DNA from: JANNYA01 sp031422315
GTDB taxonomy: Bacteria > Pseudomonadota > Gammaproteobacteria > Xanthomonadales > SZUA-5
DNA: 55,109 nt
Assembly: GCA_031422315.1 (NCBI GenBank)
Contig: JANOQN010000010.1
Coordinates: 1-55,109, forward strand
Direction of reading: 5' to 3'
Positions 17,422-24,920 of this stretch are shown here, piece by piece; position 1 is the stretch's first letter, and every line of letters starts with the position of its first letter. The notes below the pieces were generated by a model. It worked only from the letters and a program-made list of their open reading frames with translations. It searched no databases and was not told the origin of the DNA. The translations under genes were made by a program, and so were the position numbers.

Positions 17422-19845
17422 TCATATCAAAGCCAGCTGCAAATCCATGAGCTCAGCTTGCCACTGCGCCCGCTGTTTGACCTCGCTACTGTGCAAATTG
17501 CCCGGCTTTTGCAAGCACAACTTGTGCGGACTACCTTGCTTGATCACTGAGCTGCTTACGCCAGTCGCGCTGTCATGCAGCATACGGATGATGTGGGCGC
17601 GGCGCGCTTCGGCGAGCGCGATCTGGGTTGGAATCGCGGTGGCGCTTTCAGCCCACCCCCTCACTGACATGCAATCTGTGCAAGCACACGTCCACAGGAC
17701 ACCGCGCAAGGCATGGTCGTTGGCTGCGCGCGTGGGCGCCGCGATTGCGCTGTTCAGGGCAAGCGTAATTGCTGCGATGAAAGCTTGCTCAGTCCGAAAG
17801 CTCTGAGCTTCGGCTAGGCAGGCTTTGGCGATCGGCACTAGTGCCGTTTTCGAATAATTGTTGAGCAAGTGACTGAATAAATCCCGCAGCAGATCGGTAT
17901 TCGTTGCAGCGCCGCGCTGTACGGTTTTGATTGCACGGGCGAGCCCTTGCACGCTGCGCAGGTGCTCTGCGAAGTCGGCCTGCTGCGCTATTGGTGTTTT
18001 GCGTGCCCGCAGTTCATCGCAGCGATATAGCTTGGTTAGCAGGGTTTGCAAGCTTAGATTTTGCCATGCTGTGCTGACGCCAGCTTGCTCACACGCCTGC
18101 ATGAAGCACGTTAAGTCAGCCGACCAGATCGCACTGGCACAAGTAACCGATGCGGATATTCGGTTTGACCAGCTAGCCAACCAAGCTTGCATGCGCTCGT
18201 CACCAAACCTTGCTTCCAGCTGCGCCAAAGATTGAGCGTCAATCGGACTAAAGCTGTTGATCGCAAATACTTGCAGCAGACTTTGTGCGAGCTCACTTTC
18301 CCCCAGCGCAATCGCAAGCTTTGCGTACTGTGCAAATAGCGGGGCAAGTGGCGCTGCAGTCGAAGAGTCAAGTGATGCAGGCTCCGGCATTTCACTCAAG
18401 CGCTCGGCCTGCTGGCGCCGCTGCCTTTGCCATACTTCAGCGCGCTGAAGCAACTCGCCTTGCGCTGCTGCAACCTGCGCGTGCAGCTGAAGTTTAGCGC
18501 TGGCATCATTTCGCTCGGCAAGACGCAGCAATTCGCCCAATGCGCTGGCAAAATCAGTCTTGAATCGAGTGCGCAAATATGCAACTGGCGATTGCAGCAC
18601 CAGCGCGGCGCGGCGATACCAATACTGCAGCGTTTCGCCGTAGTTGCCCATGTAGCCTTCGTACTCGCTGTTCGTCAAATAGCGCTCATCGGTTTCGCTC
18701 AAACAAAGCACTTGATTGGAATTGAGTGCCAAGCTGCCGGTGCTGCTGCTACTTTCGCGATCAACCCAGTAGTCCAAGCTCAGCATTGACTCTATCAAAT
18801 CGCCTTTTTCGACATCATCAGCATCTAACTCACGGTTGTAATAAGCGCCGCGGCCACGATACTCAGGCTGGAATTGCACGCTGGCGCTCCATGTTTCTTC
18901 GATTGCCGCCAGCGCTAAGTGCGCGATCAAACCCAGCTGATCGGCTGAGGCAAGCAGCTGCCTTACTCTGAGGCGGTCAACTCCTTTCAAGCATTCCCAA
19001 GTAAGGCCGTGTTCGCTGTACTCGTGTTCGAGCGCGATCACCAAGGGAGCGGTTGAAACGCGCTCGTTGGGGGCCGAGTCCGCGGGCTTTGAGCCAAAAT
19101 CATCAGCGAAATAGCGCGCAAGTTCCGCAGTTATTTGCGCATTGGCGGGTGGTTGCAGCTCAGTGTTGGGCCTGATCACCAACAAGTCAAACGTCAGCGC
19201 CAAACGATAGCCATCGGTAACCGGTAATACTTCATGCCTACAGTCGGCAAAAAAAGCGCACCAACGCAGGTCATCGCCCGAGTAGTGCTGTGCCGTACGA
19301 CTCCCAGGCGGAGCGCGAGAAATCGAACTCAATTGCTGTGAAACAAAGCGCTGCTGCGATTCGCCATGTTCAATACAAAGCTCACCGCCAATATGCGCCG
19401 ACGGCCAAATAATAACCAAAGTTGCGACCATGCCCGGGTGCTTTTCGGTATCTTGATGCGGCTTAAAGAATCCACCCGGCCCATAAATCGAAAGCTCATG
19501 TGCGTGCGCTTCTAGCCCCGCTAGCCCGAAGCTCTGCGCGATAGTTTGCAAAAGCTCGGTCCGTGCAGCTAAGTCCCAGTTCAAGTTGAGCTGTTCGGCG
19601 GGAATTTTTTGGCTATTGCGTACGTGCTGGTCGAGCAAAGTTTTCTCCCGCAGGCCAAATGCGGCGGGCGCGCCGATCAGCGCAAGCTCAACCGCAGTAT
19701 CCATCGGCAATGGATTCGCCAGCGGGCCGAAGTTCGCCACCTCAACGCGAAGCGCTGCGGCCGAAATCTTACCCGTCGCAGCGAACTCCGGCGCAGACTC
19801 ATCCGTGCTTAACTCGGCAAGCAGTTTCAATAGTTGATTTGACAT
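17422..19845 (-). CDS. 2-oxoglutarate/Fe(II)-dependent oxygenase with long helical C-terminal region
   Basis: About 807 residues. The N-terminal quarter is a prolyl-4-hydroxylase-type double-stranded beta helix: iron ligands HQD (about 130-132) and His in CRHEV (about 204), the strand IGGELCIEHGE, and an arginine (YRLALTFDL, about 213) placed to bind 2-oxoglutarate. It should hydroxylate a protein or other substrate using oxygen, 2-oxoglutarate and iron. The remaining ~550 residues are helical and Ala/Leu/Gln-rich without a motif I know, possibly a substrate-binding repeat solenoid. I chose ATG 19845 (GGAG about 11 bases upstream). GTG 19893 and ATG 19878 are also in frame. It is co-directional with the ATPase triad 168 bases downstream, but that gap has its own promoter-like element, so a functional link is unproven. 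Confidence 0.7.
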   Translation of the reverse strand: MSNQLLKLLAELSTDESAPEFAATGKISAAALRVEVANFGPLANPLPMDTAVELALIGAPAAFGLREKTLLDQHVRNSQKIPAEQLNLNWDLAARTELLQTIAQSFGLAGLEAHAHELSIYGPGGFFKPHQDTEKHPGMVATLVIIWPSAHIGGELCIEHGESQQRFVSQQLSSISRAPPGSRTAQHYSGDDLRWCAFFADCRHEVLPVTDGYRLALTFDLLVIRPNTELQPPANAQITAELARYFADDFGSKPADSAPNERVSTAPLVIALEHEYSEHGLTWECLKGVDRLRVRQLLASADQLGLIAHLALAAIEETWSASVQFQPEYRGRGAYYNRELDADDVEKGDLIESMLSLDYWVDRESSSSTGSLALNSNQVLCLSETDERYLTNSEYEGYMGNYGETLQYWYRRAALVLQSPVAYLRTRFKTDFASALGELLRLAERNDASAKLQLHAQVAAAQGELLQRAEVWQRQRRQQAERLSEMPEPASLDSSTAAPLAPLFAQYAKLAIALGESELAQSLLQVFAINSFSPIDAQSLAQLEARFGDERMQAWLASWSNRISASVTCASAIWSADLTCFMQACEQAGVSTAWQNLSLQTLLTKLYRCDELRARKTPIAQQADFAEHLRSVQGLARAIKTVQRGAATNTDLLRDLFSHLLNNYSKTALVPIAKACLAEAQSFRTEQAFIAAITLALNSAIAAPTRAANDHALRGVLWTCACTDCMSVRGWAESATAIPTQIALAEARRAHIIRMLHDSATGVSSSVIKQGSPHKLCLQKPGNLHSSEVKQRAQWQAELMDLQLALI

Positions 19846-19893
19846 AGGTAAAGTCACTCCATCGGGGGAAAAATTCATATTGAACGTGCGCAC

Positions 19894-20097
19894 CGACGCG
19901 CGTTCAAGCGCGCAGCGCGCGGCAGCGGCAGGTTAGAAGAACATGGCTTTGAACGGTTCGTTTAGGCGCAGAGTAAAAGCCAAGCGACCGAACAACGCAA
20001 CGGCATCGGCAAACATTTTGCTAAAGTCTGGAAAGCCGAAATGCCGACTAACTTTATAAGGCGCGATTGGCGAGCAACTCCTCAACGAGGTCATCGA
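19894..20097. other. Intergenic region before the zeta-like toxin gene
   Basis: Divergent spacer between the oxygenase and the zeta-like gene. Short frames exist here, for example a 42-codon frame from ATG 19952 and a stretch ending GEQLLNEVIE just before the toxin start. None has a good ribosome-binding site or a recognisable product. They may be remnants of an upstream antitoxin gene, but I cannot support that. Confidence 0.3.
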
Positions 20098-20640
20098 ATG
20101 CCAAACTGTTGGATTATTGCCGGACCCAATGGAGCGGGCAAAACGACTTTTGCGCTGGAGTACTTGTTAAAACTCGCGCTGTGTTCGCGTTTTATCAATG
20201 CGGATTTAATTGCTGCCGGATTGGCGCCGTTGGCGCCGGAGCGCGAACTTTTGACCGCTAGCCGCTTGTTTTTAAGGGAAATTGGCTCGGCCATCGCAGC
20301 GCGATACGACTTTGCCCTAGAAACCACGTTGGCTGGGCGCAGCTATTTACAGCTTGTGCGACGTTTACGCGCCGATCGTTGGCCAGTTGTTCTGATTTAT
20401 CTAGCCCTGCCCAACATCGCGATGTCTAAACAGCGAGTCGCCGAGCGGGTTACCCATGGTGGCCACAACATTCCCACCGCCGACATCGAACGGCGTTTTC
20501 CCCGCAGCTTGGCCAATTTGCTGAACGTTTTTTGCGCAGAAGTTGATGCATGCCAATGCTTTATGAACAGCGGAACGTTCCCGGAATTGGTGTTTGAACA
20601 GGCAGGCGAAATACGCAATGTTATTCACACCCAGCACTAG
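20098..20640 (+). CDS. Zeta-toxin-like P-loop kinase
   Basis: 180 residues from ATG 20098. The Walker A motif GPNGAGKTT lies at about residues 9-17. FINADLIAAGLAP follows, and then FALETTLAGRSYL, which is the zeta-toxin signature. A second basic region (KQRVAERVTHGGHNIP, about 110-125) provides the R-x-x-x-GGH-I-P segment seen in the same family. Family members phosphorylate UDP-amino-sugars or other small metabolites and often act as toxins, though many chromosomal copies have no proven toxicity. CGAGG lies before this ATG. An earlier in-frame ATG at 20041 would add 19 poorly composed residues. A short companion gene follows 26 bases downstream. Confidence 0.75.
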   Translation: MPNCWIIAGPNGAGKTTFALEYLLKLALCSRFINADLIAAGLAPLAPERELLTASRLFLREIGSAIAARYDFALETTLAGRSYLQLVRRLRADRWPVVLIYLALPNIAMSKQRVAERVTHGGHNIPTADIERRFPRSLANLLNVFCAEVDACQCFMNSGTFPELVFEQAGEIRNVIHTQH

Positions 20641-20666
20641 CAACACCTACTGAAGGAAGCCCTGTC

Positions 20667-20840
20667 ATGACGCTTATATCTAACACACCCTCGCCAGAAG
20701 CACAGGCCACGCTGCAAGCTTTGCAAAACGCGGTGTTAAAATGCCTTGAGCGAAAACGAAAACTGGGCGAATACGCCGTCATCTGGCAAAACGGCCAGCC
20801 AGTGCGCATCGGTGCGGATGCGCCAAAAGTGGGCGAGTGA
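20667..20840 (+). CDS. 57-residue companion of the zeta-like kinase
   Basis: ATG 20667 is preceded by GAAGGAAG at good spacing. The frame runs 57 codons to TGA 20838-20840. The protein is compact and helical, then strand-like: NAVLKCLERKRKLGEYAV followed by WQNGQPVRIG. From memory, small proteins with an ERKRxLGxYAV-W-xGxPVRI pattern sit next to zeta-type kinases in several proteobacteria, which suggests an antitoxin or partner. That link is my recollection plus the adjacency here, not something I could search. Confidence 0.6.
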   Translation: MTLISNTPSPEAQATLQALQNAVLKCLERKRKLGEYAVIWQNGQPVRIGADAPKVGE

Positions 20841-20910
20841 GCTGCGATTAGGGTGAGCGCCCGGCCCGCACCAAGCGCACGGCTTTTTCATCACCCGCAC
20901 CAATCACTGC

Positions 20911-20939
20911 TTGACCAAATATCTGACCATAGTCATAAT
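20911..20939 (+). promoter_or_regulatory. Sigma-70 promoter of the Phd/VapC pair
   Basis: TTGACC (20911-20916) and CATAAT (20934-20939) are separated by exactly 17 bases, about 28 bases before the antitoxin ATG. The sequence TGACCA occurs twice in the same stretch, once inside the -35 box and once in the spacer, and could be an operator for autoregulation by the antitoxin. Confidence 0.55.
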
Positions 20940-20967
20940 TCTGGTTTGGCGAAAATAGGACACCCCG

Positions 20968-21198
20968 ATGACCTTTATTCAAGCATCCGTGTTTAAAGCA
21001 CGCTGCCTAGCGCTAATGGACGACATCGCGCGCTCTGGTGAATCGCTTGTAATTACCAAAAATGGCAAACCGGTTGCCGAATTGAAGCCCTATCAACCGC
21101 CACGCGCACAGACCCTTTTTGGTTTGACGGCGTCTCAAGGAGAAATTTTGGGCGATATTATTGCGCCTGTAGCGCTCGATTGGGATGCGTTGAATTGA
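20968..21198 (+). CDS. Type II antitoxin, Phd/YefM family
   Basis: 76 residues. The N-terminal part (SVFKARCLALMDDIARSGESLVITKNGKPVAEL) is the Phd/YefM DNA-binding fold: an alpha helix, a strand pair with ITKNGKPVA, then a second helix. The C-terminus (ASQGEILGDIIAPVALDWDALN) is the acidic toxin-binding tail typical of the family. Antitoxins of this group neutralise the partner toxin and repress their own operon. AGGA precedes the ATG. The stop codon overlaps the toxin start. Confidence 0.85.
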   Translation: MTFIQASVFKARCLALMDDIARSGESLVITKNGKPVAELKPYQPPRAQTLFGLTASQGEILGDIIAPVALDWDALN

Positions 21199-21596
21199 TT
21201 GTTCTAGATTCGCACGTATTGCTTTGGAGCCAATTTCAGCAAAATAAGCTTGGTAAAAAGACGTTAGCGCTCATCGAACGCCGCTGGCACCAAGGCGAGG
21301 TCGTAGTGCCGACAATTGCATTTTGGGAAATTGGCATGCTCGAGGATCGCGGGCGTTTTCGACTAAAGATACCGCTTGCCGAGTGGCGTCAGCAGCTTCT
21401 AAACGCTGGCCTTAAAGAAATTGCACTCAACGGCGAAATTGCACTGCGCGCGCTAGATTTCGCGCAGCTGCCCGCAGATCCGGCGGATCGATTTATTGCC
21501 GCTACAGCGCTAGTCAACCATGCAACGCTGCTTACCGCTGATGACCAACTGCTTGCATGGCGCCACGGCTTGCTGCGGCAAGATGCGCGCACGTGA
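21195..21596 (+). CDS. PIN-domain toxin, VapC type
   Basis: 133 residues from TTG 21195. The PIN-domain acidic residues are visible: Asp in IVLDSHVLLW (first strand), Glu in FWEIGM (about 46) and the ADPADRFIAATA motif (about 100) giving the DxxD pair, followed by LLTADDQLL. PIN toxins are magnesium-dependent RNases, often cutting tRNA or rRNA. TTG 21195 overlaps the antitoxin TGA (TTGA) and puts the first strand at the N-terminus. Starting at TTG 21180 would add five unlikely residues. Confidence 0.85.
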   Translation: MIVLDSHVLLWSQFQQNKLGKKTLALIERRWHQGEVVVPTIAFWEIGMLEDRGRFRLKIPLAEWRQQLLNAGLKEIALNGEIALRALDFAQLPADPADRFIAATALVNHATLLTADDQLLAWRHGLLRQDART

Positions 21597-21598
21597 CA

Positions 21599-21985
21599 CT
21601 GAAATATTGCGTCGGACGCGTTAGGCGCGCGCACGGAACCTCAGGCGTTTTCATCAACCGCTAACGGCACCGCGCCTTGAGCTAGTTCAGAAACGGCGCC
21701 GAAGCTATAGGGGTGGACGCTGCCACCGTAAGCGGATGCACAGAACTTAACATCGAGGATTTGAACTCGGGCGAAGTAATCCACGGTGTCAAGCTAGTTA
21801 ATCCCTTTGCTTAGCCGCATGCGCAACTTGGAGTGTGGTCGGCTGATGGGCTGATTTAATCGGCGACACGCGCGGTAACCAGCTCAAAAAACCCTGAACA
21901 AGCTGCTAAACCTTTACGCAGTCGCTTTATCTCTCTATCGCGATAAAGCGATAAACTCGGGAAATTGTTTGCGAAAGAGCCTTGC
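21599..21985. other. Noncoding region upstream of metH, with a possible gene remnant
   Basis: No convincing gene lies here. A 33-codon frame from GTG 21713 to TAG 21814 reads as plausible protein (it includes CTELNIEDLNSGEVIHG). It lacks a clear start context and may be the tail of a decayed gene. The last 60 bases carry the inverted repeat described separately. I see no match to the S-adenosylhomocysteine riboswitch by eye. Confidence 0.3.
21923..21950 (+). promoter_or_regulatory. Inverted repeat upstream of metH
   Basis: CGCTTTATC (21923-21931) and GATAAAGCG (21942-21950) are perfect complements separated by ten bases, with the palindrome TATCGCGATA (21936-21945) across the right arm. A further direct copy, GCGATAAA, follows at once. 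The element ends 35 bases before the metH ATG, so it could be an operator or an mRNA hairpin in the leader. Confidence 0.45.
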
Positions 21986-24685
21986 ATGAGCCTAGATTTA
22001 GATTCCCAACCGCGCCCGCGCTACACAAGGCTTTCCGGGCTTGAGCCATTAGTGTTAACGCCGGAGCTGAATTTCATCAACGTGGGTGAGCGTTGCAATG
22101 TGACCGGCTCTGCCGCGTTTAAGAAGCTGATTAAGGATGATCGCTACGCCGAAGCGGTCGAAGTGGCGCGCCAACAGGTGCAAAACGGCGCGCAGATTCT
22201 CGATATCAACATGGACGAAGGCCTGATCGACGCCGAATATGCGATGCAGACTTTCCTCAATTTAATCGCCGCCGAGCCTGACATTGCGCGCCTGCCGGTA
22301 ATGGTAGATAGCTCTAAGTGGAGCGTGATCGAAACGGGGCTCAAGTGCTTGCAAGGCAAAGGCATTGTCAATTCGATCAGCCTAAAAGAGGGTGAAGCCA
22401 GCTTTTTGGAGCAAGCCCATAAAGTTCTAGCTTACGGCGCGGCGGTTGTAGTAATGGCGTTTGACGAGCAAGGTCAGGCCGACACTAAAGCGCGCAAAGT
22501 TGAAATTTGCACGCGCGCGTACCGGATTTTGGTCGATCAAATCGGCTTTCCACCGGAAGATATTATTTTCGATCCGAATATTTTTGCGATTGCAACCGGC
22601 ATTGATGAGCACAATAACTACGCGGTGGATTTCATTGAAGCCACCCGCGAAATTAAGCGCACGTTGCCGCACTGCCATATTTCTGGCGGCGTGTCGAATG
22701 TCAGCTTTAGCTTTCGCGGAAATAATCCGGTGCGCGAAGCGATCCATAGCGTGTTTTTGCTACATGCAATTGCGGCCGGCATGGACATGGGCATCGTCAA
22801 CGCTGGCATTTTGCCGATCTATGATGATCTGCCAGATGACCTGCGTGAGCGCGTCGAAGATGTGGTGTTAAATCGCCGCGCTGATGCAACCGAGCGCCTA
22901 TTGGAGATCGCCGATCAGTTCAAAAAAACCGGTGAAAAGGCTGAAGTCAAAACCGAAGCCTGGCGTGAATTGGAAGTATCCAAACGCATTGAATACGCAC
23001 TGATTCACGGCATTGACGCGTTTGTCGAAATCGATGCGGAAGAGGCGCGCATGGGTTTTAGCAAGCCACTCGAAGTGATCGAAGGCCCGCTGATGTCGGG
23101 CATGAACGTGGTAGGCGATTTATTTGGCGCGGGCCGGATGTTTTTGCCGCAGGTAGTGAAATCGGCGCGCGTCATGAAAAAAGCGGTCGCGTATCTGATT
23201 CCGTTTATCGAAGAAGAGAAAAAGCGCAGTGGGGATGTGCGCAAATCGAACGGCAAAATTATTATGGCGACCGTGAAGGGCGATGTGCATGACATCGGCA
23301 AAAACATCGTCGGCGTGGTGCTGGCCTGCAATAACTTTGACATCATCGATTTAGGCGTCATGGTGCCGACGCAAAAAATTATCGACGCTGCCAAAGAACA
23401 TAACGCTGACATTATTGGTCTGTCAGGTTTGATCACCCCGAGCTTGGACGAGATGAGTCATTTCGCTAAAGAAATGACCCGGCAAGGCTTAACTTGCCCG
23501 GTCATGATTGGCGGCGCCACCACCAGCCGTGCGCACACCGCGCTAAAAATTGATCCGCACTACAAAGCCCCGACCGTGTGGGTCAAAGATGCTTCGCGCG
23601 CGGTCGGCGTTGCGCAAAACTTGATCAGCAAAGAGCACCGCGAAAAATTCCTGGCGGATATTGACGCAGATTACGCCGAAGTGCGCGAGCGCCACAAAGA
23701 CAAAAGCGGTGCTAAACGCCTAGTTTCCTTGACCGCCGCGCGCGCGAACGGGCTGAAAATTGACTGGCAAAGCTACGATCCGCCGGTGCCCAAACAGCTT
23801 GGCGTACAAAGCTTTGCCGACTACGATTTGGCCGAGCTAGCGCAAAGCATAGACTGGACGCCGTTTTTTAACACCTGGGAGCTAGCCGGGCGCTATCCGC
23901 AGATTCTAAGCGATGCGATCGTCGGGCAAGAAGCCACCAAGCTATTTGCCGACGCACAGGCAATGCTCAAGCGAATCGTTGATGAGCGCTGGCTCAGCGC
24001 TCACGGTGTGATTGGGCTATTTGAAGCTCAGCGCATCGGTGATGATATTGCGCTGGCAAATGGCACCACCCTGCACTGCTTGCGTCAACAAGCGGACAAG
24101 CCACCGGGCCGGCCGAATTTATGTTTGGCCGATTTTATCGCGCCTAAATCTAGCGGCAAAATCGATTACGTTGGCGCGTTTGCCGTGCAGGCGGGCGGCG
24201 GCGAATTTTTAGCAAGGGTAGCCGCGTTTGAAGCGGAATTAGATGACTACAACGCCATCATGCTCAAAGCCTTAGCGGATCGCTTAGCGGAAAGCTTTGC
24301 CGAACGCATGCATCAGCGGATACGCACCGAATTTTGGGGCTACACGGAAGAAGGCGCATTAGATGTCGATGCGCTAATCGCGGAAAAATATCAAGGCATA
24401 CGCCCCGCACCGGGCTATCCGGCCTGCCCAGATCACACCGAAAAACGCAGCATTTTTAAGCTGTTAGACGCCGAGAACAACGCCAGCATGACACTCACCG
24501 AATCCTGCGCCATGTGGCCCGCAGCGGCCGTTAGCGGGCTGTACTTTAGCCACCCGGAAAGCCAATATTTTGTAGTCGGGCGCGTTAGCCTGGAGCAAGT
24601 CGAGGAATATGCTAAGCGCAAGGCTTATACTTTGGCGGACACTGAAAGGTGGTTAGCACCGATTCTTGATTATGATCCGGAGTAG
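21986..24685 (+). CDS. metH: Cobalamin-dependent methionine synthase, truncated/split form without homocysteine domain
   Basis: 899 residues covering the last three modules of MetH. The pterin (methyl-tetrahydrofolate) binding barrel begins at LNFINVGERCNVTGS (about 30). The cap and B12-binding domain carries the cobalamin-ligand motif DVHDIGKNIV (about 435). The C-terminal reactivation domain has RIRTEFWGY and RPAPGYPACPDH for S-adenosylmethionine binding. Full-length enzymes have ~1200 residues with an N-terminal homocysteine S-methyltransferase barrel, absent here. Some Xanthomonadales encode that barrel as a separate gene. The gene directly upstream here is a toxin, so the partner must lie elsewhere. 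ATG 21986 follows GAAAGAG. An alternative in-frame start at 21965 adds seven residues. Confidence 0.92.
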   Translation: MSLDLDSQPRPRYTRLSGLEPLVLTPELNFINVGERCNVTGSAAFKKLIKDDRYAEAVEVARQQVQNGAQILDINMDEGLIDAEYAMQTFLNLIAAEPDIARLPVMVDSSKWSVIETGLKCLQGKGIVNSISLKEGEASFLEQAHKVLAYGAAVVVMAFDEQGQADTKARKVEICTRAYRILVDQIGFPPEDIIFDPNIFAIATGIDEHNNYAVDFIEATREIKRTLPHCHISGGVSNVSFSFRGNNPVREAIHSVFLLHAIAAGMDMGIVNAGILPIYDDLPDDLRERVEDVVLNRRADATERLLEIADQFKKTGEKAEVKTEAWRELEVSKRIEYALIHGIDAFVEIDAEEARMGFSKPLEVIEGPLMSGMNVVGDLFGAGRMFLPQVVKSARVMKKAVAYLIPFIEEEKKRSGDVRKSNGKIIMATVKGDVHDIGKNIVGVVLACNNFDIIDLGVMVPTQKIIDAAKEHNADIIGLSGLITPSLDEMSHFAKEMTRQGLTCPVMIGGATTSRAHTALKIDPHYKAPTVWVKDASRAVGVAQNLISKEHREKFLADIDADYAEVRERHKDKSGAKRLVSLTAARANGLKIDWQSYDPPVPKQLGVQSFADYDLAELAQSIDWTPFFNTWELAGRYPQILSDAIVGQEATKLFADAQAMLKRIVDERWLSAHGVIGLFEAQRIGDDIALANGTTLHCLRQQADKPPGRPNLCLADFIAPKSSGKIDYVGAFAVQAGGGEFLARVAAFEAELDDYNAIMLKALADRLAESFAERMHQRIRTEFWGYTEEGALDVDALIAEKYQGIRPAPGYPACPDHTEKRSIFKLLDAENNASMTLTESCAMWPAAAVSGLYFSHPESQYFVVGRVSLEQVEEYAKRKAYTLADTERWLAPILDYDPE

Positions 24686-24722
24686 ATTTCTGGCTTTCAT
24701 CAGCTTCAATGTCACGCCGGGC

Positions 24723-24840
24723 ACCCTCTCCCCCAACCCCTCTCCCATGAAGGGAGAGGGGAGTTTTCTCAGGCTCGAGCTAGCGCATAAGTCGGTTTCT
24801 AACCCCTCTCCCTTTATGGGAGAGGGGTTGGGGAGAGGGT
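24723..24840. repeat. Palindromic CCCCTCTCCC/GGGAGAGGGG intergenic repeat
   Basis: Two near-identical hairpins, CCCCTCTCCC-loop-GGGAGAGGGG, lie at 24737-24761 (loop ATGAA) and 24803-24827 (loop TTTAT). The left flank ACCCTCTCCCCCAA is complementary to the right flank TTGGGGAGAGGGT, so the whole 118-base unit can also fold end to end. This is a mobile or dispersed palindromic element of a type common between genes in proteobacteria. It sits between metH and hemA and may also act as a terminator or mRNA stabiliser for metH. Confidence 0.8.
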
Positions 24841-24920
24841 AATAGAGAGGGAACCGCTTGAGGTTTTTCGAGCATCGATTTTGTTTTTGAAGCATATTTT
24901 AACAAGGGCAAACCCACCAC

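Noticed and set aside
21599..21985. S-adenosylhomocysteine or cobalamin riboswitch upstream of metH
   Set aside because: The conserved core sequences of these riboswitches were not seen; only a simple inverted repeat is present.
24723..24840. CRISPR-like array from the repeated CCCTCTCCC units
   Set aside because: Only two palindromic units with short loops, no spacer pattern and no cas gene. It fits a palindromic repeat element.
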